DNA from: a candidate division NC10 bacterium SPGG6
GTDB lineage: Bacteria > Methylomirabilota > Methylomirabilia > Methylomirabilales > CSP1-5
DNA: 8,747 nt
Direction: 5' to 3'
NCBI GenBank assembly: GCA_001643535.1
Contig: LXTG01000075.1
Coordinates: 637-9,383 of the forward strand
Of the stretch, positions 5,924 through 8,747 are shown in pieces. Every line of letters starts with the position of its first letter. The stretch's first letter is position 1. Made by a program: the position numbers and the translations under genes. The notes beneath the pieces were generated by a model. That model was not told where the DNA came from and did no database searches. It was given only the letters and a program-made list of their open reading frames with translations.

Positions 5924-8110
5924 ATGGTTGAACGCGTTGCGATAGAGGTCGAAGGCCGACAATTATCCTTGGAGGCTGGCCGGGTAGCACGGCAGACGGA
6001 CGGGGCGGTCTGGGTTCAGTACGGGGATACGGTGGTCTTGGTGACGGCAGTGGCGGCGAAACACGCGCGGGAGGGGATCGACTTTTTCCCCCTCACGGTG
6101 GATTATCAAGAGCGAGCGTATGCTGCCGGGATGATCCCCGGGGGCTTCTTCAAGCGTGAGGGACAACCGCGGGATCAGGAGAAAATAACTGCCCGCCTCA
6201 TTGACCGACCCATCCGTCCGCTCTTTCCGAAGGGCTTCCGCCAGGATGTCCAAATCATCGCGACGGTTCTCTCCGCTGACCGGGAGAACGATCCTGACAT
6301 GCTCGCCATGGTGGGGGCCTCGGCGGCGCTGACCATCTCTCCCATTCCCTTCTTGGGGCCGATCGGGGGCGTTCGGATCGGCCGGGTCGGAGGGCGCCTG
6401 GTTTTGAATCCTACCTACAAACAGATGGAGGAGTCGGACCTGGACCTGGTCATCGCCGGGACCAAAGAGGGCGTGATCATGGTAGAGGCGCGGGCCAACG
6501 AAATTCCGGAGGAAGGCCTCCTCGAAGCCATTGCCTTTGGCCAAAAGGCTGTTGCCGCCATCGTCCAAATGCAAGAGACCCTGGCCGATTTGGTGGGTCG
6601 GCCCAAAATCCCGTTCACCCCGCCTTCGGTTGATGCCGCCTTGCTGGATCGGGTCTCGGCACTTGCACGCGAACCGATTCGGGGGCTGGCGACCCTCAAG
6701 GAGGCCCGGCAGGCCCGGCGGGAGCAGATCGCGGATGAGACCCTGCTGGCCTTCGCCGGTGAACCGGTCGAGATTCAGCTTCAGGTAAAGGAAATCCTGG
6801 AGAGGATCGAGAAAGAGGAGATGCGGCGACTGATTCTGGATGAGAGGCGCCGGGCCGACGGTCGGAGCCTGGAGGAGGTACGGCCAATCACCTGTGAGAC
6901 CGGAGTCCTCCCCCGGACGCACGGATCCGCCCTTTTTACTCGGGGCCAGACCCAGGCGCTGGTCACCACGACCTTGGGGACATCCGAGGACGTACAACGT
7001 CTGGACAGCATCGAAGGAGAGGGGTTCAAGCGTTTCACGCTCCATTATAACTTTCCCCCCTTTAGCGTGGGGGAGGTCCGGTTCCTCCGAGCGCCCGGCC
7101 GTCGTGAAATCGGTCACGGGGCGTTGGCCGAAAGGGCGCTCCTCACAGTCCTCCCCACTCCTGACGAGTTCCCGTACACCGTCCGGATTGTCTCCGAGAT
7201 CCTCGAGAGTAACGGCTCGTCCTCCATGGCCTCGGTCTGCGGAGCGACGTTAGCCCTCATGGATGCCGGGGTTCCCATCAAGGCGGCCGTGGGGGGGGTG
7301 GCCATGGGGTTGGTTGTGGAGGACGGAAGGTCCGCGATCCTCACCGACATCTTGGGGATCGAGGACCATCTCGGGGATATGGACTTTAAGGTGGCCGGGA
7401 CGAGGAAGGGCATCGCGGCGCTTCAGATGGATATCAAGGTTCAGGGGGTGACGGCAGCCCTGATGGTCGAGGCCTTAGAGCGGGCCCGAGTTGCGCGGAT
7501 CCACGTCCTGGATGAGATGGAAAAAACGTTGGCCCAGCCCCGCCCCAGCCTCTCCATCTATGCCCCTCGCCTGATCACCGTGAAGGTCCCGGTGGACAAG
7601 ATACGAGAAGTGATCGGCCCCGGGGGGAGGGTTATCCGGGGCATCGTTGAGGAGACCGGCTGTAAGATCGACATCTCGGATGATGGGAAGGTCGAAATCG
7701 CTTCAACAGACGAAGCGGCGGCAGAGAAGGCTCTCGCCATTATCAACAAAATCATCGAGATCCCGGAGGTGGGGAAGATCTATACGGGGAAGGTGAAGCG
7801 GATCGTCGAATTTGGCGCTTTCGTGGAGATCCTCCCCGGGACCGACGGCCTGCTCCACATCTCCCAGATCGCTGAGCATCGGATTCAGCGGGTGCAGGAT
7901 GTCCTGTCCGAGGGGGATGAGGTGAGCGTCAAGGTGATCGAGATCGACCCCTCGGGCAAGATGCGTCTCAGTCGGAAGGAGGTCCTGAGGGCTCAGGCGG
8001 GTGAGCCGCAGGGGGATGGGAAAGAGGAAGGACCACCTCAACGCATGGAAGGGGGGCACGGCGGACAACGGGCGGTATCTCAGGAGCCGGAGCAGGAGGG
8101 AAAACAGTAG
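5924..8110 (+). CDS. pnp: Polyribonucleotide nucleotidyltransferase (PNPase)
   Basis: PNPase is a trimeric 3'-5' phosphorolytic exoribonuclease, which can also run in reverse to add tails, and is a core part of RNA decay complexes. The 728 residues show the full family layout. The first RNase PH domain (about 10-215) has FFKREGQP and ARLIDRPIRPLFPKGF. A helical linker spans about 235-305. The second, catalytic RNase PH domain (about 309-535) has RRADGR, TRGQTQAL, the phosphate-binding GSSSM (S432-S434) and EDHLGDMDFKVAG with the catalytic Asp pair D481 and D487. The KH domain has GPGG at 565-568, and the S1 domain runs about 617-686. A hydrophilic Gly/Glu/Gln-rich tail of about 42 residues ends the protein; such tails vary in the family. 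The gene lies downstream of the rpsO terminator and 2 nt before the M16 peptidase gene. In enterobacteria pnp is autoregulated through RNase III cleavage of its leader; the hairpin here could play that part, but this is inference. Confidence 0.98.
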   Translation: MVERVAIEVEGRQLSLEAGRVARQTDGAVWVQYGDTVVLVTAVAAKHAREGIDFFPLTVDYQERAYAAGMIPGGFFKREGQPRDQEKITARLIDRPIRPLFPKGFRQDVQIIATVLSADRENDPDMLAMVGASAALTISPIPFLGPIGGVRIGRVGGRLVLNPTYKQMEESDLDLVIAGTKEGVIMVEARANEIPEEGLLEAIAFGQKAVAAIVQMQETLADLVGRPKIPFTPPSVDAALLDRVSALAREPIRGLATLKEARQARREQIADETLLAFAGEPVEIQLQVKEILERIEKEEMRRLILDERRRADGRSLEEVRPITCETGVLPRTHGSALFTRGQTQALVTTTLGTSEDVQRLDSIEGEGFKRFTLHYNFPPFSVGEVRFLRAPGRREIGHGALAERALLTVLPTPDEFPYTVRIVSEILESNGSSSMASVCGATLALMDAGVPIKAAVGGVAMGLVVEDGRSAILTDILGIEDHLGDMDFKVAGTRKGIAALQMDIKVQGVTAALMVEALERARVARIHVLDEMEKTLAQPRPSLSIYAPRLITVKVPVDKIREVIGPGGRVIRGIVEETGCKIDISDDGKVEIASTDEAAAEKALAIINKIIEIPEVGKIYTGKVKRIVEFGAFVEILPGTDGLLHISQIAEHRIQRVQDVLSEGDEVSVKVIEIDPSGKMRLSRKEVLRAQAGEPQGDGKEEGPPQRMEGGHGGQRAVSQEPEQEGKQ

Positions 8111-8112
8111 CG

Positions 8113-8747
8113 ATGCCTCCGGGTATCTTCTACCAAAAAGAAGTCCTCGATAACGGCCTCGTCATCCTGACCGAGAAGATGCCGGCGGTGCGGTCCGTCT
8201 CCATCAGCGTCTGGATCCGGGTGGGTTCGCGGGAGGAGGAGGGGGAGCAAGCAGGGATCTCCCATTTCATCGAACACATGTTCTTCAAGGGAACGGAGAA
8301 GCGGAGTGCGGAGGAGATTGCCGAAGCCATTGACTCTGTCGGGGGGGTCCTTGACGCCTTCACCAGCCGAGAGTACACGTGCTTCTCTGCGAAGGTTCTG
8401 ACAGAACACTTACCGCTGGCCGTGGATCTCTTGGCGGACCTCGTCCTCCACGCTCGGCTCGATCCCAGCGACATTGAGAAAGAACGAGAGGTGATCCTCC
8501 AGGAGATCAAGATGGTGGAGGATGCCCCCGACGATCAGGTCCACGACCTCTTTGCCCAGGCCGCCTGGGCGGATCATCCCCTGGGTCGTCCCATCCTGGG
8601 TCGGCGCGAGACCCTCCGACAGATCCGACGGGATGAGATCGTGAAGTACATGGACCGCTACTATCGGCCTGACCGAGCAATCATCTCCGCCGCGGGTGAT
8701 CTGGACCATCACGCTCTGGTGAATCTCGTGGCGGCTGCCTTTGGGGG
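8113..8747 (+). CDS. M16 family zinc peptidase, 3'-partial
   Basis: The frame is open from ATG 8113 to the window end, giving 211 complete codons of a protein that is normally about 400-450 residues. It is a pitrilysin/M16 metallopeptidase similar to bacterial PepR/YmxG-type and mitochondrial processing peptidase beta-type proteins. The inverted zinc motif HFIEH (H51, E54, H55) is intact, and E131 in VILQEIKMVED, 76 residues after H55, fits the third zinc ligand. Around it are the usual FFKGTEKRSAEEIAEAID, GGVLDAFTSREYTCFSAKV, ADHPLGRPILG and YYRPDRAIISAAGD segments. No signal peptide is visible, so it is probably cytoplasmic. GGAGGG ends 12 nt before the ATG, and the gap to pnp is only 2 nt, so co-transcription with pnp is likely. 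A pnp-M16 pair is seen in several phyla, but its reason and the peptidase substrate are unknown. The active site is present, so this half looks catalytic. Confidence 0.95.
   Translation, partial: MPPGIFYQKEVLDNGLVILTEKMPAVRSVSISVWIRVGSREEEGEQAGISHFIEHMFFKGTEKRSAEEIAEAIDSVGGVLDAFTSREYTCFSAKVLTEHLPLAVDLLADLVLHARLDPSDIEKEREVILQEIKMVEDAPDDQVHDLFAQAAWADHPLGRPILGRRETLRQIRRDEIVKYMDRYYRPDRAIISAAGDLDHHALVNLVAAAFG

Noticed and set aside
5963..7117. Long open frame of 384 codons on the minus strand inside pnp
   Set aside because: It is fully antisense to the PNPase RNase PH domains, with biased composition and no family motifs; a GC-driven shadow.
1..8747. Search for an embedded novel system, mobile element, CRISPR array or RNA gene
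   Set aside because: Nine core genes fill nearly the whole window, gaps are 122 nt or less, and I saw no direct repeat array, transposase, integrase, tRNA-like fold or riboswitch-sized leader.

Overview
The window is a gene-dense stretch of bacterial chromosome in which every gene is on the + strand. It is GC-rich (roughly 60% by eye) and has GTG as well as ATG starts. The content is the translation and RNA-metabolism cluster often found downstream of nusA: infB (5' end outside the window), a ylxP/DUF503 gene, rbfA, an nrnA-like DHH phosphoesterase gene, truB, ribF, rpsO, pnp and the start of an M16 peptidase gene (3' end outside the window). All nine genes are core bacterial families with intact motifs. 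There are no mobile elements, tRNA or rRNA genes, CRISPR repeats or foreign-looking genes.

The order is shared by several bacterial lineages. The high GC, the nrnA-like gene between rbfA and truB, and the M16 gene directly after pnp would fit an uncultured, GC-rich, Gram-negative-type bacterium such as an NC10/Methylomirabilota-like or deltaproteobacteria-like lineage. This is a general impression with low confidence; no search was run.

Layout. Positions 1-5487 look like one operon: infB, 51 nt gap, ylxP, about 30 nt gap, rbfA, 11 nt overlap, nrnA, 13 nt gap, truB, 4 nt gap, ribF. Only the infB-ylxP gap holds a clear hairpin, and it lacks a T tract. A sigma70-like promoter candidate lies across the end of ribF and the 44 nt gap before rpsO, so rpsO may also be transcribed on its own. 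The 122 nt gap between rpsO and pnp is the main regulatory region. It has a small hairpin at the rpsO stop, a long hairpin followed by TTTTT (a strong intrinsic terminator), and an extended -10 promoter candidate whose predicted start would fall inside the terminator. pnp is followed after 2 nt by the M16 peptidase gene.

How the genes work together. IF2 brings initiator tRNA to the ribosome. RbfA matures the 30S subunit and S15 helps assemble it. TruB makes pseudouridine 55 in tRNA. PNPase degrades RNA from the 3' end, and an NrnA-type enzyme would finish the short oligonucleotides it leaves. RibF makes FMN and FAD. The M16 peptidase is a zinc protease of unknown substrate.

I did not find a novel system. 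The points worth a second look are the nested promoter/terminator between rpsO and pnp, an Asp-to-Glu change at a predicted metal ligand in the NrnA-like protein, motif changes in RibF, and a few smaller elements.
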